DNA of 13,677 bases from Rhodothermaceae bacterium (GCA_013003465.1 JABDIZ010000163.1:1-13677), one strand, 5' to 3'. Counted from the stretch's first letter, positions 1 through 6,698 are shown. Notes: generated by a model not told the origin, from the sequence alone. Numbers and translations: made by a program.

Positions 1-291
1 CCCGACAGCTACCCGATCCCATCGCCCCAGGAGCCGACCTACGTGGCGCGCGCCGTCTTCCCTTCGGACCCCAACGCCTACTTCATCACTGCCGCGGACG
101 AGATCATCGGGGTCGTGCCGGAGACCGGGCAGGCGGTGCTGGTGGGTACCCGCGTCCCGCCGACCTATCCGGGGTTCGCCTGGATGTACCAGACCCCGCA
201 TGTGACGTACGGGGTCACCCCCGATGGACGCATCCTGAGCCGCGATCCGATGGGCAATACATTTCAGGTGGGCTACATCACGACCCAATGA
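1..291 (+). CDS. C-terminal fragment of an unrecognised protein (5' end outside window)
   Basis: The frame is open from base 1 to a TGA at 289-291, so the visible 96 residues are the C-terminal end of a longer protein. A GTG at 43 could be read as a start, but the open frame upstream and the lack of any leader make truncation at the edge the better reading. The fragment is rich in Pro, Gly, Thr and Tyr, with beta-strand-like stretches (for example around AVLVGTRVP and FQVGYITT) and a DPNAYFITAADEIIGVVPETG-type segment. This hints at an extracytoplasmic beta-rich or propeller-like domain, but I do not recognise a family. It converges on the minus-strand lipoprotein pair, with 69 bases between the stops and no convincing terminator hairpin there. 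Confidence 0.6.
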   Translation, partial: PDSYPIPSPQEPTYVARAVFPSDPNAYFITAADEIIGVVPETGQAVLVGTRVPPTYPGFAWMYQTPHVTYGVTPDGRILSRDPMGNTFQVGYITTQ

Positions 292-360
292 AGGGCATTC
301 AGTCGCTCTATTTCCTTTCCGACCCGTGCAGGGCGGGATCCGAAGCGTCGAGCCCCCCGA

Positions 361-747
361 TCAGTTCACCCGCGTGGCGCCGATGACGCGGAAGGTGCGA
401 AGCGGCGAGCCGATCTCCATCTCGGTCTCGACCGAAAGGCGGTAGCGCACGCGCTCGCGGAACACGTCGGGTTCGTCCGCATGGAGGAGCAGCGCGAGTT
501 GCACCGGGTCCTCAGCGAGGCTCTCGTAGAGCCAGTTCGTGCCCGGGATGCAGTCGTTCGGCGTGTCGTCTTCACAGATGATCCGCTCCAGGTAGCCGTC
601 CACGTTGTACGCCCCGGCTTCGGCAGTGGCCGCCTCGCTCACGGAGAGTTGCGGGAAGTCACCCGGCGGCGGATAGAAGTCGCCGATGGAGGCCGAGTCG
701 CAGGCGGCCAGAGAGAGGAGGGCGATGAGGAGAAGAAGGCTTCGCAT
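361..747 (-). CDS. small lipoprotein, paralogue of its upstream neighbour
   Basis: 128 residues. The first 16 are a lipoprotein signal: two N-terminal residues including Arg, a Leu/Ala-rich core and a lipobox LAAC with the lipidated Cys at 16, followed by Asp-Ser. The mature part has YPPPG at 25-29, AGAYNVDGY at 44-52, and a Cys pair (58 and 66) that could form a disulfide in the periplasm or at the cell surface. The rest is acidic and looks like alternating beta strands; a small OB-fold-like barrel is possible but unproven. The start is the ATG at 747, placed directly before the signal peptide. It lies 24 bases downstream of the paralogous lipoprotein gene, so the two are probably cotranscribed. 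Function unknown; the lipoprotein assignment is strong. Confidence 0.85.
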   Translation of the reverse strand: MRSLLLLIALLSLAACDSASIGDFYPPPGDFPQLSVSEAATAEAGAYNVDGYLERIICEDDTPNDCIPGTNWLYESLAEDPVQLALLLHADEPDVFRERVRYRLSVETEMEIGSPLRTFRVIGATRVN

Positions 748-771
748 CGGGGAGAGAGAGGGGGGACAGGA

Positions 772-1164
772 TTACTCCAAGCGTTCTGCTTCGGCATAGC
801 CCCGCAGACTGATGGCGCGGCCAGTTCCCGGCTCGCCCGACACGTCCACGGAGAAGAGGTAGAACGCCTCGACGGTGAGCTGGCTCGGCTGCTCGGCGAA
901 CACCATCACACCCACCGGACGAGGGTCTTCGTCTAGGCTTGCTACCGCCGTGAAATGATCGGGAACGAAGCAGTTGATGTCTGGGGGACACTCGGAGATG
1001 GATGAGACGTAGGCTTCCACGTTGTACGTCCCAGCGGCTACCGACGCCAAGTCTGCCAGGGCCACGGCGGGGTGGGTGCCGGGCGGCGGATACGTGGCGC
1101 TGGGTGCGTTGCTATCGCACGCGGCGAGCACGAGGCTCAGAGCAAGCAGAACGGCGACTCTCAT
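772..1164 (-). CDS. small lipoprotein, first of a tandem paralogous pair
   Basis: 130 residues with a lipoprotein signal peptide: Leu/Ala/Val core, LAAC lipobox, Cys at 16 followed by Asp-Ser. It is collinear without gaps with the downstream lipoprotein over the first 56 residues: Cys16, YPPPG at 25-29, Pro32, Gly45, YNV at 47-49, Tyr52 and Ile56 sit at the same positions in both. A Cys pair follows at 59 and 65 (C-x5-C, against C-x7-C in the partner). The C-terminal half (FYLFSVDVSG, AISLRGYAEAERL) has a strand-rich pattern. The start ATG at 1164 is preceded by a C-rich, purine-poor leader. Upstream on the same strand is the hairpin that probably ends the receptor transcript, so this pair likely has its own promoter between 1165 and 1243. 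Function unknown. Confidence 0.85.
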   Translation of the reverse strand: MRVAVLLALSLVLAACDSNAPSATYPPPGTHPAVALADLASVAAGTYNVEAYVSSISECPPDINCFVPDHFTAVASLDEDPRPVGVMVFAEQPSQLTVEAFYLFSVDVSGEPGTGRAISLRGYAEAERLE

Positions 1165-1243
1165 GGCGACGGGGGCGCGGGGGGACGGGATAAGGTGGTG
1201 GATCGATGGGGCGAGCGCAAGGTCAATTAAATCAGCCCTAACG

Positions 1244-1281
1244 CCCGACCGCCGACGAGGGAGTCCTCATCGGCGGTCGGG
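1244..1281 (-). terminator. hairpin terminator downstream of the outer membrane receptor gene
   Basis: Arms 1244-1260 and 1265-1281 form a 17-bp stem around a 4-base loop, starting 20 bases past the receptor's stop codon. The one imperfect position (1256/1269) is a C-A mismatch if transcribed from the plus strand but a G-U wobble in minus-strand RNA, which fits a role in ending the minus-strand receptor transcript. The bases after the stem on that strand are only moderately T-rich (GATTTAATT within about 10 to 18 bases), so it is not a perfect intrinsic terminator. Confidence 0.7.
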
Positions 1282-1301
1282 TATGGTGATACGGAGCAGG
1301 C

Positions 1302-3740
1302 TCAGATGCCGATATCGCCGCCGCCATCGCCGCCGACACCCTGCGGAGCACCCTGCTGCTGGCGGCGCTGCGCAGGCTTGCCGAACGTCCACGTCAGCGT
1401 CGCGGCGACCGAGCGTTGGGCGGGGTCCCGGATGCCCAACTCAGTGTAGGAGGTATTCGCTGACGAAAACTCGAAGCGCGTCGTGGCGAAGGGGTCATTC
1501 ACGCGCAGGCTGAGCGAGAGCGCATCGCCCATGAGCTTCTGCTGGAGGCCCAGCGACGTGAAACCGAAGCCGGACGCTTCGCCGCCCTGAATAGCACGCG
1601 GGCCGCGGAAGAAGCCGAAGAACTGGAGCGACGTGTTTTCCAGCAACTGCGCCTGCAGGCTCGCCCGCGCCGACCACGTCGTCACGCCGAAGTTGATGCT
1701 CGGATCGACGGTGCCGCCGTCGGTCTCGGAGCGGAAGGCACTGCCCGAGATGAAGCCGCGCACGGGCGTGCCGGGGATGGCCGCGGCCAGCGTAAGATCG
1801 GCGCCGTACGACTGCTCGGTGGCGAAGTTGTCCGATGTGAAGAAGGTCCGGTCGTTCTCTACGACGAACCGACGCGAGATGACATCGGTGGTGCGGCGAT
1901 AGAACGGCGTCACCGTCAGGAAGAACTTGTACTGGAAGGCCATCTCGAACGAATCCGTGTACTCGGGCACCAGGTTGGGATTGCCGCGGCGCGTGATGGT
2001 CGGGTCCTCCTGGTTGCTGAAGGGCGAGAGGAACCACGTGCCGGGCCGGTTGATGCGGCGGCTGTAGCTGCCCTTGACCGACGTGCCCAGGTCGATATTG
2101 TAGATCACGAAGGCGCTCGGGAAGAGGCTCGTATACGAGAAGTCGTTCGGGATGCCTTCGCTGTCGATGGTGAACGACCGGTCGGCGTGCTCCAGGCGCA
2201 CCCCGGCCTGGGCTTCGAACTTGGTGCCCAGGGGCACGGCGGCCTGGAGATAGCTCGCGTAGATCGAACGGTCGTAGGCGAACCCATCCATCGTGGTCAG
2301 GCCGAGCCCATCGGTCCCGCCCGTGCCGAAGCGCACGTCGTTGCCGATGGTTTCCCAGGTCACCTTGCCGCCGGTTTCGAGGCGGATGCCGCCCGGCAGA
2401 GGCCGCGTGTAATCAAGCTGCGCCCACGACTCCGTCCGATCCGACTCTTCGAGGTAGCTCGACAGGCTATCGGCATTGGCTACGGTCTGGGTGTAGAACT
2501 GGTCGTCCGTGTTGCGGTTGAGCGAGGTGCGAAGCTCAGCACTGAGGTCGTGTGTGCCGTCCTCGTTGAAGCGCCGCTGGAAAGCGAGGGTGCCGGTGCC
2601 GTTCGTGCCGTCCGAGTTGCTATCGGTCAGGCGATTGACGAGTTCGGCGTCCGTCTGGCCCCCGTCTTCGCGGACGGTCGTGATCGCCTGAAGGTTGTCG
2701 CCGCCGCCATCGCGGACGGAGAGGTTGCCGCTCAGGGACAGCGTCGTACCCTCGGCGGGCGTGTAGTCCAGCGTCGCGTTGCCGAAGTGGCTGGCAAAGA
2801 GACGGTCGCCGTCCTGTAGGTTTTGCAGCGAGTTCAGTTGCGGTCCCGTAGCGTCGGGAGGCGCAGGGAAGTAGGCGCGGTCCGTGGAGCCGTCAAAGCC
2901 GAAGCGGTTGTAGAAGTAGCCATACGAGCCGTACACGTCGAACGGGCCTTTCTGGTAGGCGAGGTTGGTGCCGATGTTGGCCTCGGGCCGCGTGCCGCCG
3001 CCGAGCGTGAAGCCGCCCGAGAGGCCGCGATCCGGCGCGTCCTCCTTCAGCACGATGTTGATGATCCCCGAGAGGCCGTCGGGCTCGTAGCGGGCCGAGG
3101 GGTTGGGGATGACCTCGATGCGCTCCGTGGCATCGGCGCCGATCTGCTTGAGGTAGGCTGCCAGGAACTGCCCGCTCACCGGCACAGGCCGTCCGTTGAC
3201 GTGGATCGCTACGTTGCGCCCGCCGCGCAGTGAGATGTTATCGTCCTGATCCACCTCCACGGAGGGCAGCGTCTTGAGCGTCTCCAGCACGTTGTCGCCC
3301 GATGTGATCGGCTGGTCGGCCACGTTATAGACCGTGCGGTCGGCACGCTGCTCGATCAGCTCGCGCTGCGCTTCCACGCCGATCTCGCCCAGCAGCTCCG
3401 TCGATTCCAGCAAGCGGATCTCCCCCAGGTCTACGGGTGGGCCGGGGCGAACGGACGCCGCAAGGCGCTGCGTCTCATACCCCACAACGCTGATGCGCAC
3501 CTGATAGTCGCCGGGGCGGAGCGGGCTGATGTTGAAGAGGCCCTCGGCATCGGCGGCTGCGCCCGTGACGAAGCTCGTGTCGGGCATCTGGTAGAGCGCG
3601 ATAGTGGCCTGCGCAATTGGGTCACCGGTGGCATCGTCGAGGACGCTCCCCATGATGGCGCCGCCCTGTCGGCCCGGTTGAGCGAAGGCCGTTGAGGCCA
3701 AGGCGAGAACGAGCGCGAGAAGCGTAACGAAGCGATACAT
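1302..3740 (-). CDS. outer membrane beta-barrel receptor, TonB-dependent-receptor type (OMP_b-brl_3 family)
   Basis: 812 residues from the ATG at 3740. An in-frame TTG 27 bases upstream would bury the signal peptide and is less likely. Residues 1-20 are a signal peptide ending AFA-Q. Next comes a carboxypeptidase-regulatory-like beta domain (about 27-105; GSVLDDATGDPIAQATIALY through YQVRISVVGYET). A plug domain follows (about 130-240), with DNVLETLKTLPSVEV, ISLRGG, VAIHVNGRPVPV, IEVIPNPSARY and SGIINIVLK. A large beta-barrel runs from about 245 to 785. This order is typical of Bacteroidota-type outer membrane receptors thought to take up substrates with TonB/ExbBD energy. I cannot tell the ligand: no SusD-like partner, siderophore genes or TonB box are visible. 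The last barrel strand (TLTWTFGK) is followed by a roughly 30-residue Arg/Gln- then Gly/Asp-rich tail. The gene appears monocistronic, with a hairpin terminator after it. Confidence 0.92.
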   Translation of the reverse strand: MYRFVTLLALVLALASTAFAQPGRQGGAIMGSVLDDATGDPIAQATIALYQMPDTSFVTGAAADAEGLFNISPLRPGDYQVRISVVGYETQRLAASVRPGPPVDLGEIRLLESTELLGEIGVEAQRELIEQRADRTVYNVADQPITSGDNVLETLKTLPSVEVDQDDNISLRGGRNVAIHVNGRPVPVSGQFLAAYLKQIGADATERIEVIPNPSARYEPDGLSGIINIVLKEDAPDRGLSGGFTLGGGTRPEANIGTNLAYQKGPFDVYGSYGYFYNRFGFDGSTDRAYFPAPPDATGPQLNSLQNLQDGDRLFASHFGNATLDYTPAEGTTLSLSGNLSVRDGGGDNLQAITTVREDGGQTDAELVNRLTDSNSDGTNGTGTLAFQRRFNEDGTHDLSAELRTSLNRNTDDQFYTQTVANADSLSSYLEESDRTESWAQLDYTRPLPGGIRLETGGKVTWETIGNDVRFGTGGTDGLGLTTMDGFAYDRSIYASYLQAAVPLGTKFEAQAGVRLEHADRSFTIDSEGIPNDFSYTSLFPSAFVIYNIDLGTSVKGSYSRRINRPGTWFLSPFSNQEDPTITRRGNPNLVPEYTDSFEMAFQYKFFLTVTPFYRRTTDVISRRFVVENDRTFFTSDNFATEQSYGADLTLAAAIPGTPVRGFISGSAFRSETDGGTVDPSINFGVTTWSARASLQAQLLENTSLQFFGFFRGPRAIQGGEASGFGFTSLGLQQKLMGDALSLSLRVNDPFATTRFEFSSANTSYTELGIRDPAQRSVAATLTWTFGKPAQRRQQQGAPQGVGGDGGGDIGI

Positions 3741-4067
3741 CGGAGAGGGGTTAGGGGGAACAGCCAAGTGGACACGCGCACGAACGGATGGTTCAAGCGC
3801 TCTCGTATACCCGCTCGGCAGCCTGCCTACCTAGGAGGGAGCCGAGCAGGATGCACGAACGGCAGGCGCTACGTGTGGATCGGCGGCAGGTTGTGAACGG
3901 ACTGCTAATAAATCAGCATGTGTTGTGAGCCTGGACCTGCTTGATCGCCAGAGGTTGCTCCCGTGAGACGCGGTAACCGCCTGTAGGCTAGCTCCCTTTG
4001 CCCTGCGCGAGGAGCAAGTGCCCCCTGGCGCTTTGCCGAATCTTCACAAGAGGCTGGGCGCTTGCGG
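3741..4067. other. 327-base gene-free region between the receptor and the repeat-containing secreted protein
   Basis: No credible protein or RNA gene is visible on either strand. The stretch should hold the 3' end of the upstream minus-strand gene and the promoter and leader of the receptor. It contains the hairpin at 3813-3847 and a weaker one at 3998-4017 (TTGCCCT pairing with AGG-A-GCAA, one bulged base). Neither is followed by a T-run on the minus strand. I find no convincing Bacteroidota-type TAnnTTTG promoter element. Confidence 0.6.
3813..3847. other. stem-loop in the receptor leader/intergenic region
   Basis: GCTCGGC (3813-3819) pairs perfectly with GCCGAGC (3841-3847). A further CCT/AGG pairing (3822-3824 with 3836-3838) sits inside a 2x2 mismatch. 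The structure lies 73 bases upstream of the receptor start. It could be part of the receptor mRNA leader or a factor-assisted terminator for the gene ending at 4068. Without a T-tract the role is open. Confidence 0.4.
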
Positions 4068-4880
4068 TCAGCCGTCGATGTCGCCCAGCAAGAAGTCCTG
4101 GCCAATAGGGAGGAAGGCAAAGGAGAGGCGCTCACCCTCCTCCTGTCCGCCGAAGCGCACATGGAGGACGTGCCAGGTGCCCTCGCTTTCGCGCTCGCTC
4201 TCGTAGCCCACCGCATGGTAGCCGCCGCTGCTTTCCTGAAGGAGTGCGCGCAGCCGGGTCAGGATCTGCTCGGCGGCGCGGCGCTCATCCGGGCGGGCCG
4301 GATCGGCGGGTTCCTGCCAGGCCCGCTCGCCCCCGTCGCGAGCCACAATGAGCGGGGTGAACGCCTCGGCCGTCGTCATAGGATCCCCCGCTTGTGCCAT
4401 CAGGTGCTCGAGCGCCGCGACCACCGACGGCGGAGGCGGCAGGTCGGCGATAGGCTCTTCCGTATCAGCCTGCGTGAACAGGTGGTAGCCGTCCACATCC
4501 GTAAACGCCACGAGCACGAACGGTGCGGCGGGCAGGTCGTGGAAGAGCAGCAGGTGGAACCCCATGTCGCCTTCCTGCTCGACCGCGTAGTGCGGCGTCA
4601 GGGCCGTCGTCTCGACGGGGAAGAGGTGGCGCAGGCGGATGAGTTGCTCTTCCACGCGGGCACGAGAGGCCGCATGCTCCGGCGTACAGGGCACCGCGGC
4701 GTGCTGGCCGGATGGCGTGTCTGCCGGGCAGGCGATCAGCGGCACGGCGGCATCCACACTGTCGGCGTGGGCCAGCGCGACCAGATCGGCGAAGGTTGCC
4801 GCGATGCCCGACTCGTCCCGCTCAGGTTGGGCGAGCGCAGCGACAGGCAGAACGAGAAGAAGGAGGACGAGGGTGCGCAT
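4068..4880 (-). CDS. secreted protein with two divergent internal repeats, function unknown
   Basis: 270 residues from the ATG at 4880, chosen because it directly precedes a clear signal peptide (MRTLVLLLLVLPVAALAQ, cleavage likely after Ala17). An ATG 45 bases upstream would add a non-hydrophobic extension before it. The mature protein seems to be two copies of one unit of about 115 residues. Copy 1 (26-139) runs from a helix with a DLVALAHADS segment, through a PLI segment and a helix QLIRLRHLF, to strands HLLLF, FVLVAF and DGYHLF. Copy 2 (153-270) runs from ALEHLMAQAGD, through PLI and ILTRLRALL, to WHVLHVRF, LSFAFLPI and FLLGDIDG. Copy 1 has two Cys (51, 65); copy 2 has none. The alpha-then-beta layout recalls small NTF2/cystatin-like folds, but that is speculation. 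It is divergent from the lipoprotein gene starting at 5016. Confidence 0.82.
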   Translation of the reverse strand: MRTLVLLLLVLPVAALAQPERDESGIAATFADLVALAHADSVDAAVPLIACPADTPSGQHAAVPCTPEHAASRARVEEQLIRLRHLFPVETTALTPHYAVEQEGDMGFHLLLFHDLPAAPFVLVAFTDVDGYHLFTQADTEEPIADLPPPPSVVAALEHLMAQAGDPMTTAEAFTPLIVARDGGERAWQEPADPARPDERRAAEQILTRLRALLQESSGGYHAVGYESERESEGTWHVLHVRFGGQEEGERLSFAFLPIGQDFLLGDIDG

Positions 4881-4898
4881 GGCGAATCGGTCAGCGAA

Positions 4899-4940
4899 CG
4901 ATAGCGGAGTGTACGATGCGAGCACAGGCCTGCGCTATCG
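4899..4940. promoter_or_regulatory. 8-bp perfect inverted repeat in a divergent promoter region
   Basis: CGATAGCG (4899-4906) and CGCTATCG (4933-4940) are perfect reverse complements 26 bases apart. They lie inside the 135-base gap between two divergent starts (4880 minus, 5016 plus). Arm centres are 34 bases apart, about three helical turns, which would suit a regulator bound on one face or a small cruciform. Operator function is inferred from position only. Confidence 0.4.
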
Positions 4941-5015
4941 CATGAAGCGGCGATTTCCCGCGCATCGAAGCGGTCTCGTCGTATGTTGCGGCACGCCATC
5001 GTCCCCCCGCCTCCG

Positions 5016-5672
5016 ATGCGTCTGTCTCTCGTCTGTCTTCTCGCTCTGCTCGTGAGCGGCTGTGTGCCCTATGCCGTGGGCACGACCCCCGAACCGGCGC
5101 CGCCCGGCGAAATCGTTGCGAGCACTACGGTGCAGGTGGCGGCCGGGCAACCCAACCTGCGCAAGGAGGTCGGCGACAACGCCGACGAACGCGTCACGAC
5201 GTTCACATTTGACAACGGCGTGCAGTTTGGCCTCGATGAGCACTCCGAGGCCGGGGCGCGTTTGGTCGGGAGCAGTGGCATCGTGGCGACCTACAAGCGG
5301 AAGCTGACGCCGAGTGGGCCGCGCCGGATCGCGACGGCCGTGTTGGTCGGCGGTGGCTTCGTCGGGCTCGGCAGCCACGCCCACGTCGAGGCGACTCTGC
5401 TGGGCGCCTACCCGCTCAGCCCAACGATGACGCCCTATGGGGGCGTGCGCGTGCAGCACCTGCTGCCGCTCTCCAACGACGCCCTCTCGCCCAACCCGGC
5501 GTTCGGCGGGTTCGTTGGCGTGCGCCTCGGGGAGCCCGATCTCGGCATCAGCCCGGAACTGGGCATCTTCTACAGTTCGACCGATACGCTGTTCGAGACG
5601 GACTGGGTCATCGTGCCCTCGGTGACGGTGCACGGCAGTCGCCTCCTCCAGGCGCTCGGCATCGGCTTCTGA
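5016..5672 (+). CDS. lipoprotein with outer-membrane-like beta-rich domain, function unknown
   Basis: 218 residues from the ATG at 5016. An ATG at 4983 would place eleven extra residues, including four prolines, before the signal peptide. The signal is MRLSLVCLLALLVSGC, with lipobox VSGC and the lipidated Cys at 16. The mature part alternates hydrophobic and polar residues in strand-sized runs (VTTFTF, GVQFGL, RIATAVLVGGGFVGLG, HVEATLLGAYPL, PYGGVRVQHLLPL, FGGFVGVRLG, ISPELGIFYSS, VIVPSVTVHG) and ends in Phe (GIGF). That pattern is common in small 8-stranded outer membrane barrels. A lipid anchor plus barrel is unusual but known in Bacteroidota-type envelopes. No family is recognised. It is divergent from the repeat protein upstream and may lead the following iron-sulfur gene, 66 bases on. 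Confidence 0.85.
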   Translation: MRLSLVCLLALLVSGCVPYAVGTTPEPAPPGEIVASTTVQVAAGQPNLRKEVGDNADERVTTFTFDNGVQFGLDEHSEAGARLVGSSGIVATYKRKLTPSGPRRIATAVLVGGGFVGLGSHAHVEATLLGAYPLSPTMTPYGGVRVQHLLPLSNDALSPNPAFGGFVGVRLGEPDLGISPELGIFYSSTDTLFETDWVIVPSVTVHGSRLLQALGIGF

Positions 5673-5738
5673 TCCTCCGCGCCGAAACCCGGCTCGGCAG
5701 GCTCGGGTTGGACGAGCGTTTCCAGTCGCTCCTGACCC

Positions 5739-6398
5739 ATGGCCGACCGCCTCCGTACCTACACGTCCGACGACATCGACGTACACTTCAACGCACCGCG
5801 GTGCATCCACGCCGCGGAGTGTGTGCACGGGCGGCCGGAGGTCTTCGACCCCAACCGCAAGCCGTGGATCGATCCCGACCAGGGCGGCGCCGACGCCATC
5901 GCCGAGGTTGTGCTCCGGTGCCCCACGGGGGCCTTGACCTTCACGCGGAAGGATGGCGGGGGAGAGGAGTCCACCCCGACCCACAACAAGGTGACCGTTG
6001 CCGCCAACGGGCCGCTTTTCGCCCGCGGTGATCTGCGCGTGGAGACGCCGGAGGGCGAGGTCGTGCTGGAAGACACGCGCGTGGCGCTCTGCCGCTGCGG
6101 GCTCTCGCAGAACAAGCCCTTCTGCGACAACAGCCACCTCGATCAGTTCGAGGCGGGCGGGCAACTCGGCACCCACAACGCAACGCCCGCTAACGGCGCG
6201 ACGGCGCTGCAGATTATCCCCGCCGAGAACGGGCCGCTCCTGTTCCGTGGCCCCGTCACGCTCACCTCGGCCGACGGCGCGACGCTGGAGACGGCCAAGT
6301 GCGCGCTCTGCCGCTGCGGCCACTCGTCCAACAAGCCCTTCTGCGACGGCACCCACCGCACCATCGGTTTCGAAGCGCCAGGTGGCCTGGCGGCGTGA
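5739..6398 (+). CDS. three-cluster iron-sulfur protein: Fer4_19 domain plus two CDGSH domains
   Basis: 219 residues, no signal peptide, so cytoplasmic. Residues about 8-70 match the divergent 4Fe-4S mono-cluster domain (Fer4_19): RCIHAAECVHGRPEVFD with Cys22 and Cys28, then RCPTGAL with Cys61. Two CDGSH [2Fe-2S] domains follow. The first has Cys118, Cys120, Cys129 and His133 in CRCGLSQNKPFCDNSH; the second has Cys191, Cys193, Cys202 and His206 in CRCGHSSNKPFCDGTH. Each is preceded by a related NGPL-x-x-RG strand segment. In the first, the usual Gly of CDGSH is Asn131; all cluster ligands (three Cys, one His) are kept in both. CDGSH clusters are redox-active and pH-sensitive and can transfer electrons or clusters; the exact role and partner here are unknown. 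No Shine-Dalgarno precedes the ATG. A small membrane protein gene follows after 28 bases and may share the transcript. Confidence 0.93.
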   Translation: MADRLRTYTSDDIDVHFNAPRCIHAAECVHGRPEVFDPNRKPWIDPDQGGADAIAEVVLRCPTGALTFTRKDGGGEESTPTHNKVTVAANGPLFARGDLRVETPEGEVVLEDTRVALCRCGLSQNKPFCDNSHLDQFEAGGQLGTHNATPANGATALQIIPAENGPLLFRGPVTLTSADGATLETAKCALCRCGHSSNKPFCDGTHRTIGFEAPGGLAA

Positions 6399-6426
6399 GA
6401 TCGCTCTCTAGCGTGTTGGTTCATCC

Positions 6427-6675
6427 ATGCGAAGACTGCTCTGGCTCATTCCGGTCGGCTGGCTCATCTTCTGCCTGGTTCTATCGGTGGAAGTGATGGT
6501 GGAAGCGTTGGACCATGGCGCGCCGGGAGAATTCCGCGACCTGGCGACGGGTGAGATCCAGTGGATCAATTGGCTGGGTCTGGGCCTGGGCTGGTTTCTT
6601 ATGATTGGCGTTCCACCGGCGGTGCTATCGAGCATGATTGCACGGGCCGTCAATAGACGCCCACGCACGAGCTAG
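6427..6675 (+). CDS. small two-helix membrane protein, function unknown
   Basis: 82 residues from the ATG at 6427. Two hydrophobic segments (about 4-24 and 48-72) are joined by a charged loop of some 23 residues (EALDHGAPGEFRDLATGEIQW). The N-terminal Arg2/Arg3 and the C-terminal Arg-rich end (ARAVNRRPRTS) favour both ends in the cytoplasm. Gly residues in the second helix (GLGLGW) may allow tight packing. No family recognised. The 28-base spacing after the iron-sulfur gene, same strand, allows an operon but gives no functional proof. Confidence 0.7.
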   Translation: MRRLLWLIPVGWLIFCLVLSVEVMVEALDHGAPGEFRDLATGEIQWINWLGLGLGWFLMIGVPPAVLSSMIARAVNRRPRTS

Positions 6676-6698
6676 CACGGTCATCATCTCGCTTTGCA

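Noticed and set aside
2187..2819. A 210-codon plus-strand frame inside the receptor gene
   Set aside because: Antisense to a clear beta-barrel receptor; no recognisable domain, leader or composition of its own.
3790..3798. GGTTCAAGC resembling a tRNA T-loop
   Set aside because: No matching acceptor, D or anticodon stems could be drawn around it.
4062..4904. A 280-codon plus-strand frame covering the repeat protein
   Set aside because: The minus-strand reading has a signal peptide, balanced composition and an internal domain repeat; the plus reading is Arg/Gly-rich with none of these.
5686..5709. AACCCG/CGGGTT stem between the lipoprotein and iron-sulfur genes as a terminator
   Set aside because: Only 6 bp with a 12-base loop, competing pairings and no T-run; too weak to call.
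4935..6356. A 473-codon open frame on the minus strand
   Set aside because: It lies wholly opposite the lipoprotein and the iron-sulfur gene, both well supported. Its translation is Arg/Gly/Ala/Val-rich low-quality sequence typical of the antisense frame of GC-rich genes.
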